This document shows, piece by piece, positions 6,743 through 14,886 of a stretch of DNA of 64,000 nt (the stretch's first letter is position 1; each line of letters opens with the position of its first letter). A program made the translations under genes and the position numbers. The notes below the pieces were generated by a model. That model did not search any database. It was not told the DNA's origin and worked only from the letters and a program-made list of their open reading frames with translations. The DNA lies in assembly GCF_000177375.1 (NCBI RefSeq), contig NZ_ADFR01000003.1, positions 1 through 64,000 of the forward strand, written 5' to 3'. Source of the DNA: Bulleidia extructa W1219. Its GTDB lineage: Bacteria > Bacillota_I > Bacilli_A > Erysipelotrichales > Erysipelotrichaceae.

Positions 6743-8371
6743 ATGAGTGAAGAAAATAAACAAGTCCTCTATCGTCCAGTTAAATTGAAAGCCCGAGCAA
6801 AATGGTTGGAAGGCCAATGGGCTAAAGTGTTGGTTACCAATAAATGGGAGAGTAAAATTTTAGATACACAGTATGAGGATGGGAACTATGTAGCTTGTTT
6901 TTTGCCTAGATATGAGGGTAAGTACAATTATGTTTTCCAAAGTAATTTTGGTTTACAAGAACATGGAACGATGGATGTTGAAAAAGGTTATTTTCATGGT
7001 CAGATTCAAGTTCAAGGAAGTGAATTTCTATATCAAGATGGCACTTTTTTTCATCCCTTTGGGACAGAAGAATTATATTTGTTAGAATATCCGGAAGAGG
7101 ATTTTAAATTTTGTATTCATGATTGGGTGGAAAATGGGGTGAATCTAGTCTCTTTTTTAGCTCTTCCTAGTGAACAAGAGGAGTTAGGTGATGCTTATTG
7201 GGAACATTTGGAAGAGGTGATTTCTGGTCTTCAAGAAGCTCATATCCAAGCAGAATTGATTTTATTTAAAGAGGGGAATAGCCCAATCATTTCTCGTTTA
7301 GATTGGTTAAAAAAGGCTTTGAAACATTTGTCAATCTATACGAATATCTGGTGGAATTTGGGCGATGCCAAACAAATGATATCCAAGAAAGACTTCGATT
7401 CTTTGGTGCAAGAGATTGTGAAAGATCAAGATCATCGTGTTTTAAGTGTCATTTCTAAGGAACAAGAAGATATGGAAAATCCGGCTTTTACACATATTGA
7501 ATGGAATGCTGGTGATCATTACGATATGGAAATAGAGGCTTTGAAGGTCTATCATAAGCCGTTAATAGTTCGCTCTTATGGTTATGAAGGTAGGGATATA
7601 AATTCTATTATGTCCGAAGAAGTAACTCGCCGCATGTGGGATATTGTTTTAAAAGGGGCTTATCTATTTGTACAAGATTCTTTGTTAAAACGGTTATCTT
7701 TATTAGCGACTTTTGTAGAAAAGATGAAACCTGTAGTACCATCACAAGTGCTAAAGGATACCTTAGTGCTAAAACAGGAAGAAAAGAATGAACAGCCTAG
7801 CGTTTTCTTACGGTACTTTGGTTACCATACTCCTTCGGAAATGAAGTTACATCTTGACGCTGAAGAAATCTATCAAGTAGAGACTCTAGATACTTGGCAC
7901 TTAGATTCTTCAATGGACCTTTACCATGGACAAGATACGATTGAATTACAAGGGGATCCTTATATGGCTCTTTTGGTACAAAAGGGAGAGGGAATGGTCT
8001 TGTTGAAAGAAGCTTATGATTATGATGAAGAGAATGAAGAACCGGTTCAAAAGGAAGTAGTGGTTGAAACCCATCAGCTTGAACATGAAAAAAATCCGGA
8101 TTTTTTAAATGTTCTGGATTTTGCGTTGCCTGATGTACCGGCAGAAAAAGATTTAATTGATGAATTAAAAGATTCGTTATCTTTAAATATAGAGGATTTA
8201 GAAGAAGATGAAACGAAATCGATTTCGTTGTCAGATTCTTTACAACTACCAAGTGATTTGGATTTGGTGGATGATGAATTGCCTGATATTGTGACACAAA
8301 CACATTCTTTTGAGTTGGATGTGGATAAAGAGGATTCTTTAGAAATACCTAGTATTCGTTTTCACTCTTAA
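6743..8371 (+). CDS. Cytosolic protein resembling DUF5060/DUF5605 glycosidases, probably catalytically inactive
   Basis: A 542-residue protein after an AAGGAG site. Residues 1-75 resemble the Ig-like DUF5060 domain. Residues 80-360 follow the TIM-barrel (DUF4038/DUF5605) pattern: FFHPFGTEELYLLEYP at strand 1, then IVRSYGYEGRDI and RRMWDIVLKGAYLFVQDS, which align with the family's DE-GYEG and rrfW-GGY-HGET blocks. A DUF5605-like domain follows (RYFGYHTPSEM, VETLDTWHLD). Key positions differ from my recollection of the family: the acid of DE-GYEG is RS here, HGET is VQDS, and the expected N-E pair reads NLGD. There is no signal peptide. The last 110 residues are highly acidic and look disordered. 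It may be a pseudoenzyme with a binding role. Confidence 0.65.
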   Translation: MSEENKQVLYRPVKLKARAKWLEGQWAKVLVTNKWESKILDTQYEDGNYVACFLPRYEGKYNYVFQSNFGLQEHGTMDVEKGYFHGQIQVQGSEFLYQDGTFFHPFGTEELYLLEYPEEDFKFCIHDWVENGVNLVSFLALPSEQEELGDAYWEHLEEVISGLQEAHIQAELILFKEGNSPIISRLDWLKKALKHLSIYTNIWWNLGDAKQMISKKDFDSLVQEIVKDQDHRVLSVISKEQEDMENPAFTHIEWNAGDHYDMEIEALKVYHKPLIVRSYGYEGRDINSIMSEEVTRRMWDIVLKGAYLFVQDSLLKRLSLLATFVEKMKPVVPSQVLKDTLVLKQEEKNEQPSVFLRYFGYHTPSEMKLHLDAEEIYQVETLDTWHLDSSMDLYHGQDTIELQGDPYMALLVQKGEGMVLLKEAYDYDEENEEPVQKEVVVETHQLEHEKNPDFLNVLDFALPDVPAEKDLIDELKDSLSLNIEDLEEDETKSISLSDSLQLPSDLDLVDDELPDIVTQTHSFELDVDKEDSLEIPSIRFHS

Positions 8372-8408
8372 GTAGTGGTGTATAATGTTTTTAAAAGGAG
8401 AATAAATT

Positions 8409-8666
8409 ATGGAACCATTAGAATTTAAATTTGATACGCAATTGTTAATTGATGGTCAAAATCTAGATGAAGATGAAATTGATGAGTATATTACAGAACA
8501 TTTTGAAGGGGATAGTTTATTAGTAGTAGGAGATGATACTTTGATTAAGATTCATTTTCATACGAATCAGCCTTGGCAAATTCTGGAGTATGGTCAATCG
8601 ATTGGAGACATTTATGATGTGGTTGTTGAAAATATGGAACGCCAACAAAATGGACTAAAGGGCTAA
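8409..8666 (+). CDS. Stand-alone FakA/YloV middle-domain-like protein
   Basis: An 85-residue protein that matches only the middle part of fatty-acid kinase FakA (YloV/DAK2 family). The visible pattern is EFKFDTQLLIDG, DEDEIDEYITEHFEGDSLLVVGDDTLIKIHFHT, then the LEYGQSIGDI-VVENM end. Full-length FakA is about 550 residues, with an N-terminal kinase domain and a C-terminal FakB-binding domain, both absent. The HFH pair corresponds to the His pair that binds zinc in FakA; the partner Cys is Asp here. A -10 TATAAT lies at 8381-8386 and a good AAGGAG site precedes the ATG. It could bind a FakB-type protein or be a decayed remnant kept under its own promoter. Confidence 0.7.
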   Translation: MEPLEFKFDTQLLIDGQNLDEDEIDEYITEHFEGDSLLVVGDDTLIKIHFHTNQPWQILEYGQSIGDIYDVVVENMERQQNGLKG

Positions 8667-8678
8667 AGGCCCTTTTTT
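8657..8678. terminator. Bidirectional terminator between convergent genes
   Basis: AAAGGGC TAAA GGCCCTTTTTT, with the TAA stop of the plus-strand gene in the loop. It also follows the minus-strand gene ending at 8677. Confidence 0.8.
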
Positions 8679-9126
8679 AGACTTGGAAACTATAAAAGTA
8701 ACTAAGAGCGATTAAATAGCTATACTCACTTAATCCTGTTATTGTTCCTTGACTGACAATAGATAAAGCGGCTAAAGCCAGTAGGAGACTGATGATTTTC
8801 CAAGTGGAAGGATAGTACTGAAATTTTCTTAAGAAAGGATAGGTGTATAACACAAAAGCAGTATTAGCTAAAACCAAATGGATTTGTGGATGGTTGAGAT
8901 AAGAAAAAAAGAGTGTTGAAATCAAGGCAATCCATAGGAATATGGCGATGGTTCGATAATGTATGCGATAAAGAGTGTAAGAAACTTGCGTGGCCATAAG
9001 AAAAGCGAATACTTGATATAAGTAAGACTGATTGACTAAACCGCTTAAATTATCTTGGGGATGACTAAGCCATAAGCTAAAATAAAAAAGGGGCATTATC
9101 CACTTGAGAAAAAGAGTGTAATTCAT
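8677..9126 (-). CDS. Integral membrane protein of unknown function
   Basis: A 149-residue, very hydrophobic protein with four or five membrane segments (for example around residues 35-48, 60-78, 82-98 and 108-127). I recognise no motif. The start lacks a ribosome binding site: on the minus strand a TATACT -10-like box ends six bases before the ATG, so the mRNA is probably leaderless. It is transcribed divergently from the cation antiporter gene and could be functionally linked, but nothing in the sequence shows this. Confidence 0.7.
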   Translation of the reverse strand: MNYTLFLKWIMPLFYFSLWLSHPQDNLSGLVNQSYLYQVFAFLMATQVSYTLYRIHYRTIAIFLWIALISTLFFSYLNHPQIHLVLANTAFVLYTYPFLRKFQYYPSTWKIISLLLALAALSIVSQGTITGLSEYSYLIALSYFYSFQV

Positions 9127-9149
9127 ACCATTAGTATATCTATTTTGAT

Positions 9150-9178
9150 TTGAAAAATTAAGAAGCTGGTTTTATAAT
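9150..9178 (+). promoter_or_regulatory. Promoter of the cation/proton antiporter gene
   Basis: TTGAAA at 9150-9155, a 17-base spacer and TATAAT at 9173-9178, a near-consensus sigma-A promoter. Transcription would start near 9185, just before the leader hairpin. Confidence 0.7.
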
Positions 9179-9185
9179 AGTCACG

Positions 9186-9223
9186 GACTCGAAGGCTAAG
9201 GGCCCGAAAAGGAGTCTTTTTTT
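9186..9223 (+). promoter_or_regulatory. Leader hairpin with T run before the antiporter gene
   Basis: GACTC (9186-9190) pairs with GAGTC (9212-9216), with a possible inner GGC/GCC helix in a GGCTAAGGGCC segment, and seven T follow. It sits at the very 5' end of the transcript, about 25 bases before the coding start. This has the layout of a terminator-type attenuator or a very small riboswitch. I do not recognise a known class. Confidence 0.5.
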
Positions 9224-9248
9224 GTTTAAGAATAAAGAGGGAGATCAA

Positions 9249-10409
9249 ATGGAATACTTATTTAATTTAGCAATTATTTTGTTCGTGGCAAAATTATTTA
9301 GTGTTGGTGCTAAGAAATTAAATCTTCCAGAAGTGGTTGGTATGATTTTTGCGGGTTTGATTCTTGGACCGGCTTGTTTTTCCATTGTTAAAGAAACGAA
9401 CTTTATTGATCAGTTGGCGGAAATCGGGGTCATATTGTTGATGTTTGAGGCTGGATTAGAAACAGACTTGAAACAATTGAAAGAAACGGGGCTAAAATCT
9501 ACTTTGATAGCCTGTGCTGGTGTTTTCGTTCCTATTGTTTTTGGAACCGTTTTATTTATGTTATTCTACGGATTTGGTACATTTGGCTCTGAACAAATGA
9601 TAAAGGGCTTATTTGTGGGTACGATCATGTCTGCGACTTCTGTTTCTATTACAGTAGCTGTCTTAAAAGAATTAGGGGTTTTAAATGGAAAAGTTGGAAC
9701 GACTATTACAGGAGCGGCTATCATTGATGATGTGATTGGAATTATAGTCTTAACACTGGTGATGAGCCTGAAAGATCCAAGTGCGAGTGTTGGTATGGTT
9801 ATTCTAAAGGCCTTCTTATTTTTCGCATTATCTATTGGGCTAGGTATGATTATTTATCGAACTTTTGCCTGGTTATCGGCTCGTTATTCTAAACAAAGAA
9901 GAGTTTCTGTGGCTTCCCTTGTGTATTGCTTGATGATGGCTTATATAGCGGAAAAGTATTTTGGAATTGCGGATATTACAGGAGCTTATGTGGCCGGGGT
10001 TGTTCTTTGTAATTTAAATGATTCTACTTACATTGAAAGAAGAATTGAAATCAGTTCATATATGGTATTTGCACCGGTATTTTTTGCCAGTATTGGATTA
10101 AAAACAACTTTTAATTCCATGAATCTGACTTTATTATTGTTTTCCATTGCTTTTGTGATTGTATCTATGATGGGTAAAGTGATCGGTTGTGGTGGAATTG
10201 CTTGTTTGTTGGGGTTTGATCAGCAAGAATCTTTGCAAATTGGATCGGGCATGATGGCTCGTGGAGAAGTGGCTTTGATTACAGCACAAAAGGGATTGTC
10301 GGCAGGTTTATTGACGGCTGAATTCTTTACGCCTGTGATTTTCTTAATTTTAATCAGTTCTTTTATCACCCCTATTGCTTTAAAGAAATTGTTTGGAGCT
10401 AAATCTTAA
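9249..10409 (+). CDS. Cation:proton antiporter, CPA2/KefB-like
   Basis: A 386-residue protein with about 12 membrane segments and the Na_H_Exchanger fold. The N-terminal pattern KLNLPEVVGMIFAGLILGP, then LLMFEAGLETDLKQL, the unwound-helix region TGAAIIDDVIGII with its paired acidic residues, and RGEVALI near the end are typical of the CPA2 family. There is no C-terminal TrkA-N domain, so it resembles NapA/GerN-type exchangers for Na+ or K+. Start chosen at ATG 9249 after AGAGGGAG; the longer frame from 9222 begins in the leader T run. The hairpin leader suggests control by an ion or metabolite. Confidence 0.9.
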   Translation: MEYLFNLAIILFVAKLFSVGAKKLNLPEVVGMIFAGLILGPACFSIVKETNFIDQLAEIGVILLMFEAGLETDLKQLKETGLKSTLIACAGVFVPIVFGTVLFMLFYGFGTFGSEQMIKGLFVGTIMSATSVSITVAVLKELGVLNGKVGTTITGAAIIDDVIGIIVLTLVMSLKDPSASVGMVILKAFLFFALSIGLGMIIYRTFAWLSARYSKQRRVSVASLVYCLMMAYIAEKYFGIADITGAYVAGVVLCNLNDSTYIERRIEISSYMVFAPVFFASIGLKTTFNSMNLTLLLFSIAFVIVSMMGKVIGCGGIACLLGFDQQESLQIGSGMMARGEVALITAQKGLSAGLLTAEFFTPVIFLILISSFITPIALKKLFGAKS

Positions 10410-10470
10410 GAAGAGGTATCTATTTTTAGAACGGCTAAGGTATAATGAAAGCACGTAGGAGAAGATAATC

Positions 10471-10752
10471 ATGGATGAAAATTTGGAAAAGATGATCAAG
10501 GAATTGGGAAAGAAATCGGAAAACCGTGAAAAAGATTCCGATGGTTCAAGTAATAGTGAGAATGATGTTTTACAACAAGTGACTGATCAGGTAAGAGATA
10601 TGATTCCGGAGAATCAGAATTTAGGTGATTTAATGGAAAAGGTAAAACAGATGGATGGAAATTTATTAAATCAAGCCAAGGAACTTATGGCCAATGAAGA
10701 TTTTCAAAAAACCGTTCAATCTGTTATGGAGAAATTAAAAAATAAAGAATGA
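10471..10752 (+). CDS. Small charged protein of unknown function
   Basis: A 93-residue, Lys/Glu-rich, soluble protein (MDENLEKMIKELGKKSE at the start) with likely helical, partly coiled-coil segments and no cysteine. No family is recognised. An AGGAGA site precedes the ATG, and the end overlaps the next start by four bases (ATGA), so it is translationally coupled to the DUF1653 gene. The upstream sequence GGTATAATG near 10440 may be its -10 box. Confidence 0.7.
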   Translation: MDENLEKMIKELGKKSENREKDSDGSSNSENDVLQQVTDQVRDMIPENQNLGDLMEKVKQMDGNLLNQAKELMANEDFQKTVQSVMEKLKNKE

Positions 10753-10997
10753 GAGAAATTCAACTTCATCACGTTTACCATCACTTTAAAGGGAAGGATT
10801 ATTTGGTTGAAGATATAGCCTTCCATTCAGAAACAGGGGAGAAGTATGTGGTCTATCGTATGTTATATGGAGATGGTTCTTTATGGATTCGCCCTTTATC
10901 CATGTTTTTAGAGGAAGTGGATACAAAGAAATATCCGAATTGTCCACAAAAATACCGCTTTGAGCTAAAAGATATAGAAAGTGTTCTAGACAAGTAA
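10749..10997 (+). CDS. DUF1653 domain protein
   Basis: An 82-residue protein matching the DUF1653 pattern: YHHFKGKDYLVEDIAFHSET, then VVYRMLYGDGSLWIRPLSMF. The domain is a small beta-rich fold of unknown role, common as a stand-alone protein in Bacillota. It overlaps the preceding gene by four bases. The tRNA-Leu gene begins 26 bases after the stop. Confidence 0.88.
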   Translation: MREIQLHHVYHHFKGKDYLVEDIAFHSETGEKYVVYRMLYGDGSLWIRPLSMFLEEVDTKKYPNCPQKYRFELKDIESVLDK

Positions 10998-11023
10998 TGA
11001 TTTTTTGGATAAAATAATTAAGC

Positions 11024-11107
11024 GCCCTCGTGATGAAATTGGTAGACGTAGGGGACTCAAAATCCCCCGGTAGTGATACCGTGCCGGTTCGAGTCCGGCC
11101 GAGGGCA
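11024..11107 (+). tRNA. tRNA-Leu (CAA)
   Basis: Acceptor GCCCTCG/CGAGGGC with discriminator A. The anticodon stem GGGGA/TCCCC encloses loop CTCAAAA (anticodon CAA). The long variable arm and a TTCGAGT T loop agree with a class II tRNA-Leu. CCA is not encoded. Confidence 0.94.
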
Positions 11108-11117
11108 TTATGGTTAA

Positions 11118-11144
11118 GGAAGTACGAAATCGTGCTTCTTTTTT
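11118..11144 (+). terminator. Terminator after tRNA-Leu
   Basis: GAAGTACGA/TCGTGCTTC hairpin with an AA loop and six T. Confidence 0.85.
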
Positions 11145-11315
11145 CATTTATCATGAAATTTTAACGCAGGAATCATATATTTACCAGACTATGGATTTTT
11201 CTAATAGAAATCAAATGGCAGAAAAGAATAATGTAAGGTTTAATTTATTTTAGAGAATTAAAGATTGAAAAAGTGTGCAAAATTAAAAACCAAGATAAAT
11301 TTTCTCTTGGTATAA

Positions 11316-11447
11316 ATAAACATCCTAGATGTACACGGGAATCCTGTAACAATTGAACAGGCAAAAAATTTATTGAATGGTAGGGTATATTTCCTAAAGA
11401 AAGTAGGATCATTTACGGATGGGTTATATGAAGTTATCTTACGTTAA
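11316..11447 (+). pseudogene. Possible C-terminal remnant of a lost gene
   Basis: The stretch 11145-11418 holds no convincing gene. Within it, from 11316, one frame stays open for 43 codons without a start codon and reads like protein (VTIEQAKNLLNGRVYFL, then GSFTDGLYEVILR) before a TAA at 11445-11447. It overlaps the start of the lipoprotein gene in another frame. It may be the tail of a decayed gene, or chance in AT-rich DNA. Confidence 0.2.
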
Positions 11448-12081
11448 AAAGCAGCTTTGTTTCCTTGTTTTATGTTGTATTTTAGTTCTACTTTTAGGTT
11501 GTAAGATAACCTCTAATCCGTCATCTATTCAAAGTGGTTCTGTTGGTGATTCTAAAGCGCAAAATGAAGTATTACCTATTCGCTCATTAAAGCCAATCTC
11601 CAGTGAAGATTTAAAAATGAAAAAGAATTCTTTTTTCTATGATTTAGAATTTCATCCGATTGATATAAAACGTTCACTTCAATTAAAGGAAGAAGTTTAT
11701 GATATATCCGAAAAACCTATCAAACAATTGGTCATGAAAGAAACTCTTATGTCACCAATTAAACTGACTGCTGATTATAAAGTAGATAAAAGTATCCTGG
11801 GTGGTTTTCAAGATGGAAAAGAGTATCATTTACAAAGTGATGCTCTTCAGAATAAAGAAATACTAAGTCGCTTGATAGGTGTGAATACCTCGTTGCCGAT
11901 TTCACATAGATTTAGGTATATGGAAGATTTTCATTTAAAAGAAGGTATTATAGCCATTTATTTTTATCCTATTGGTTATGAGATTTCAGGGGATACTACC
12001 TTCTATATGGTGAAGGGAAGAAATCAATTTCATCGGTTATATTGTGATGGTATTTACGAAGTTCGAGTTAGAAAAAAGTGA
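11419..12081 (+). CDS. Lipoprotein of unknown function
   Basis: A 220-residue protein with a lipoprotein signal: basic start, hydrophobic stretch VLCCILVLLLGC with Cys as the lipidation site, then a serine/asparagine-rich linker. An alternative start is the ATG at 11428. The mature part (about 190 residues) has no recognised motif. A hairpin terminator follows, so it is transcribed alone. It would sit on the outer face of the membrane. Confidence 0.75.
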   Translation: MGYMKLSYVKKQLCFLVLCCILVLLLGCKITSNPSSIQSGSVGDSKAQNEVLPIRSLKPISSEDLKMKKNSFFYDLEFHPIDIKRSLQLKEEVYDISEKPIKQLVMKETLMSPIKLTADYKVDKSILGGFQDGKEYHLQSDALQNKEILSRLIGVNTSLPISHRFRYMEDFHLKEGIIAIYFYPIGYEISGDTTFYMVKGRNQFHRLYCDGIYEVRVRKK

Positions 12082-12102
12082 ATGACTGAAAGCAGTGAAG
12101 AA

Positions 12103-12137
12103 GATGTGACAAATTGTAGTTTGTGACATCTTTTTTT
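12103..12137 (+). terminator. Terminator after the lipoprotein gene
   Basis: A perfect 11-base-pair stem, GATGTGACAAA/TTTGTGACATC, followed by seven T. Confidence 0.92.
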
Positions 12138-12142
12138 ATAAT
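12114..12142 (+). promoter_or_regulatory. Promoter of the Nudix gene, nested in the upstream terminator
   Basis: -35 TTGTAG at 12114-12119 lies in the terminator loop, the 17-base spacer is the 3' arm of the stem, and the -10 TATAAT (12137-12142) starts at the end of the T run. Termination and initiation signals therefore share the same bases. Confidence 0.6.
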
Positions 12143-12160
12143 AGCAAAGGAGGAAATTAT

Positions 12161-12739
12161 ATGGACCGTAAACATCTCATTCAACAATTACAAGCGTATA
12201 TTCCTTTTAATGAACAAGAGAAAAAAGATAAAAGGATTTTTTTGGAACAATTAAACATCAAGAATATCTTTCAAAGAGAAAATGAAGTGGGACATTTTAC
12301 GGCTTCTTGCTGGATTGTTAACCAAGATCATACAAAAGTCTTATTGGCCTATCATAATTTTTTTCAGTCTTATGCTTGGTTAGGTGGTCATTGTGATGGA
12401 GATGAAAATTGTTTACGAGTAGCTTTGAAAGAAGCTAGGGAAGAGAGTGGATTAAGTCATATACAAGTATTATCAAAGAACCCTTTTTCTATTGAGACGT
12501 TGGTGGTTGGTGGACATGAAAAAAATGGTAAATATGTATCGAGCCATCTTCATTTTAATGTGACGTATTTATTTCAAGCTGATGATCAAGAAGAAATTCA
12601 TATTAAAGAAGATGAGAATTCAGCCATCGCTTGGTTTGATCGTTCTTCCTTTATGAATCAAGTGAATGAAGTCTGGATGAAAGAACGAATTTATCAAAAA
12701 TTAAATAGCCGAATCATACAATTTTTTGATGAAAAATGA
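12161..12739 (+). CDS. Nudix hydrolase
   Basis: A 192-residue cytosolic protein with a Nudix box: GHCDGDE, then KEAREESGL about eight residues later (G-x5-E-x7-KE-x2-EE-x-G). The conserved Glu residues bind the divalent metal for cleavage of a nucleoside diphosphate linked to another group. The substrate cannot be told from sequence. AAAGGAGG precedes the ATG. The frame of the next gene starts near the stop, but its ribosome binding site lies about 45 bases further on. Confidence 0.9.
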   Translation: MDRKHLIQQLQAYIPFNEQEKKDKRIFLEQLNIKNIFQRENEVGHFTASCWIVNQDHTKVLLAYHNFFQSYAWLGGHCDGDENCLRVALKEAREESGLSHIQVLSKNPFSIETLVVGGHEKNGKYVSSHLHFNVTYLFQADDQEEIHIKEDENSAIAWFDRSSFMNQVNEVWMKERIYQKLNSRIIQFFDEK

Positions 12740-12791
12740 ACAGGAATTCTGTCTTTATAATGGTATTCTTAAAATTGTATGGAGGAATTTT

Positions 12792-13502
12792 ATGTTTGCG
12801 ATGGGAACCGTGATTGATACAGCCCTTGGTCTGCTTGGAGGTATCATAGGAATTATTTGTGGTCCTAGATTGAATAAAAATTTACAAGAAGCTTTATTAA
12901 CGGTGGTAGGTATTTCTCTTATTATTTTAGGTCTTTCCAATGTTTTTACCGGCATGATTTATTTGGAGGGGAATCACCTTCGTACACAAAATATCATGTT
13001 ATTATTGGCTGGATTACCTTTAGGAACCTTGATTGGTGAGCTATTTCATATTCAGAATTTATTAGAACATTTGGCTGAATTTATTAAGAAAAAGACCGGA
13101 AATGTGAAAGATCCTCAGTTTGTACAAGCTTTTTTGGCAACCACTTGTATGATTGCTATTGGAGCAATGGGAATTTTGGGTTGTGTGCAGGATGCTCTTG
13201 GTGGTGATCACTCTTTATTGATTGGAAAGGGGATCATTGATTTGATTTTAGTGGCTTTAATGAGTGCTTCTTTAGGAAAAGGAGCTATTTTTGCGAATGT
13301 TCCGATGTTCTTATTACAAATCGGATTAACAGCCCTTTTCAGTTTATTTGGAGACATGATTTATCCATCTACTTTGAATCGTCTAACTTTAATGGGGGGT
13401 GTCTTAATTATGTGTATTGGTTTAAATGTGGCTTTTGATAAAAAAATACGGGTTATGAATTTATTACCTGCATTAGTGATTGCTCTTTTTTGGCCTTGGT
13501 AG
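12792..13502 (+). CDS. DUF554 family membrane protein (YdfK-like)
   Basis: A 236-residue integral membrane protein with about seven membrane segments. The N-terminal pattern GTVIDTALGLLGGIIG and the GAMGILGCVQDALGGD segment are typical of the DUF554 family, which is of unknown function and possibly a transporter. Start chosen at ATG 12792 after GGAGG at 12781-12785; a longer frame from 12726 would overlap the Nudix gene. A TATAAT at 12758-12763 suggests its own promoter. Confidence 0.88.
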   Translation: MFAMGTVIDTALGLLGGIIGIICGPRLNKNLQEALLTVVGISLIILGLSNVFTGMIYLEGNHLRTQNIMLLLAGLPLGTLIGELFHIQNLLEHLAEFIKKKTGNVKDPQFVQAFLATTCMIAIGAMGILGCVQDALGGDHSLLIGKGIIDLILVALMSASLGKGAIFANVPMFLLQIGLTALFSLFGDMIYPSTLNRLTLMGGVLIMCIGLNVAFDKKIRVMNLLPALVIALFWPW

Positions 13503-13570
13503 TGGCTGGGCTTGTAGATCAGCCCAAAGACTTTGTTTTAGAAACTTTACCTAATCGTAGATATGAAAAG

Positions 13571-13623
13571 AGGTTATGTAACCCTGCGATGTTTTCATCA
13601 GCGGTTTTTACATAACCTTTTTA
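13571..13623. terminator. Bidirectional terminator between convergent genes
   Basis: A 10-base-pair stem GGTTATGTAA/TTACATAACC with a long loop that can form an inner GATG/CATC helix; T run on one side and A run on the other. A smaller hairpin (GGGCT/AGCCC near 13508-13527) precedes it. Confidence 0.75.
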
Positions 13624-14787
13624 ATGCATATTATTGACGGGAATAGAGGGATCTAGGGAAGTTAAAATTTTAGTTAAAGTCTTGTTCATAGTTTCTTTAT
13701 TGGGATATAGTTTTGTGCTTAGTTGACTGTAAGGATAAACCTTAAAGTTATGATTGCGTGGTTTGGAATAAGTGTAAATGAACTCTGTTTTTAAATTGTC
13801 TAAAGTAATGGTGGAAATACCATCTGTGGTGGTTTTATTGATGCGAATAGAAGCCATATAACCATTCATACTTTGTTCACGATTCCATTGATCACTAATC
13901 ATATTGCCAAAAGCGTAGAAAACGATACTTTTATGATTATTAAGCCATTGAATAGGTTGAATGGTATGAGGATGATTGCCGATGATGATATCCGCACCAG
14001 CATCCGCTAATTCTTGGGCTAAGCGTTTTTGTTCAGAGCTTGGCTGAGCTTGATATTCAATTCCCCAATGGATCGCTACTAAAACAACATCGGCTTTTTC
14101 TTTGGCTTTTTTGACTTGATTCAACATTTCTTGTTCTCGACCTGCATAGCAATTGACCAAATATTCTTTTCCGACTGGAGTTTTAAAACCATTCATACCA
14201 TAGGTCCAGGAAAAGAAGGCGTATTTAATGCCATTAACTTCATGAATACGAATGGCTTGCTGGGCTTCTTTGGAAGCATAGGTTCCTTCAGCAATAATTT
14301 CCGGGTGTCGATCAAAGAATTTTCTCTGAGCTAGAATACCGGCTTCGCCTTTATCTAAGGAGTGATTAGTTGCTGTAGAAACTAGGTTAAATCCCTGGTC
14401 AATCATGTTTTGACCCCACTCTTGTGGAGAATTGAACAAGGGATAGCTACTGAGTCCTAAAGCAGTACCTCCTAATAGAGTTTCTTGATTGTAATAACGA
14501 AGGTCATAGGGCTTGGCACTTTTTCCAATGAGTTCGATTTGTTTGGTAAAGTCGTAAGTATTCCCCGTCTTAGCTTCTCGGTAGATGGAATTGTGAATCA
14601 AAGAGTCCCCTACCATGAATAAGGTGGCGGATGTTTTAGTGGTTTGTGGTTTCTTCTTTTCGGATGGTTGTTGAATTTCTGTTACTTTATTTGGTTGACC
14701 ATTTAGGTAATGATGTAAGAAATAGATCGTGATCATACTGCTAACCAGTAAGATGCTATACGCTATTTTCCAAATTTTTTTCTTCAT
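13621..14787 (-). CDS. CapA-like (PGA_cap) metallophosphatase-fold protein
   Basis: A 388-residue protein with an N-terminal membrane anchor (residues 6-25) and an extracellular domain of the PGA_cap family. It has FMVGDSLIHNSIYREA at the start of the domain, TNHSLDKGEAGI, and VVLVAIHWGIEYQ followed by GNHPHTIQP. These give the metal-site pattern of calcineurin-like folds. Relatives include CapA of poly-gamma-glutamate capsule synthesis, but no capB or capC is nearby, so a capsule role is doubtful. A good AAGGGAGAG site precedes the start. Confidence 0.85.
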   Translation of the reverse strand: MKKKIWKIAYSILLVSSMITIYFLHHYLNGQPNKVTEIQQPSEKKKPQTTKTSATLFMVGDSLIHNSIYREAKTGNTYDFTKQIELIGKSAKPYDLRYYNQETLLGGTALGLSSYPLFNSPQEWGQNMIDQGFNLVSTATNHSLDKGEAGILAQRKFFDRHPEIIAEGTYASKEAQQAIRIHEVNGIKYAFFSWTYGMNGFKTPVGKEYLVNCYAGREQEMLNQVKKAKEKADVVLVAIHWGIEYQAQPSSEQKRLAQELADAGADIIIGNHPHTIQPIQWLNNHKSIVFYAFGNMISDQWNREQSMNGYMASIRINKTTTDGISTITLDNLKTEFIYTYSKPRNHNFKVYPYSQLSTKLYPNKETMNKTLTKILTSLDPSIPVNNMH

Positions 14788-14886
14788 CTTTTTCTCTCCC
14801 TTATTACGGCTATTTTATCATTGCTAAGATAATCTTTCCTATAGTTTGTTAAATTGGATAGTATACTGATGACAAAAGGAGATTTT

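Noticed and set aside
7797-8303. Long minus-strand ORF (168 codons)
   Set aside because: Lies fully inside the DUF5605-like gene, has no ribosome binding site, and its Asn/His/Leu/Pro-rich composition is that of an antisense shadow.
9186-9223. Fluoride or guanidine riboswitch before the antiporter
   Set aside because: The conserved GATGG-type or ACGR-loop elements are absent; left as an unclassified hairpin.
10786-11154. Minus-strand ORF (122 codons)
   Set aside because: It covers tRNA-Leu and the DUF1653 gene; the protein-like part is the reverse of a tRNA.
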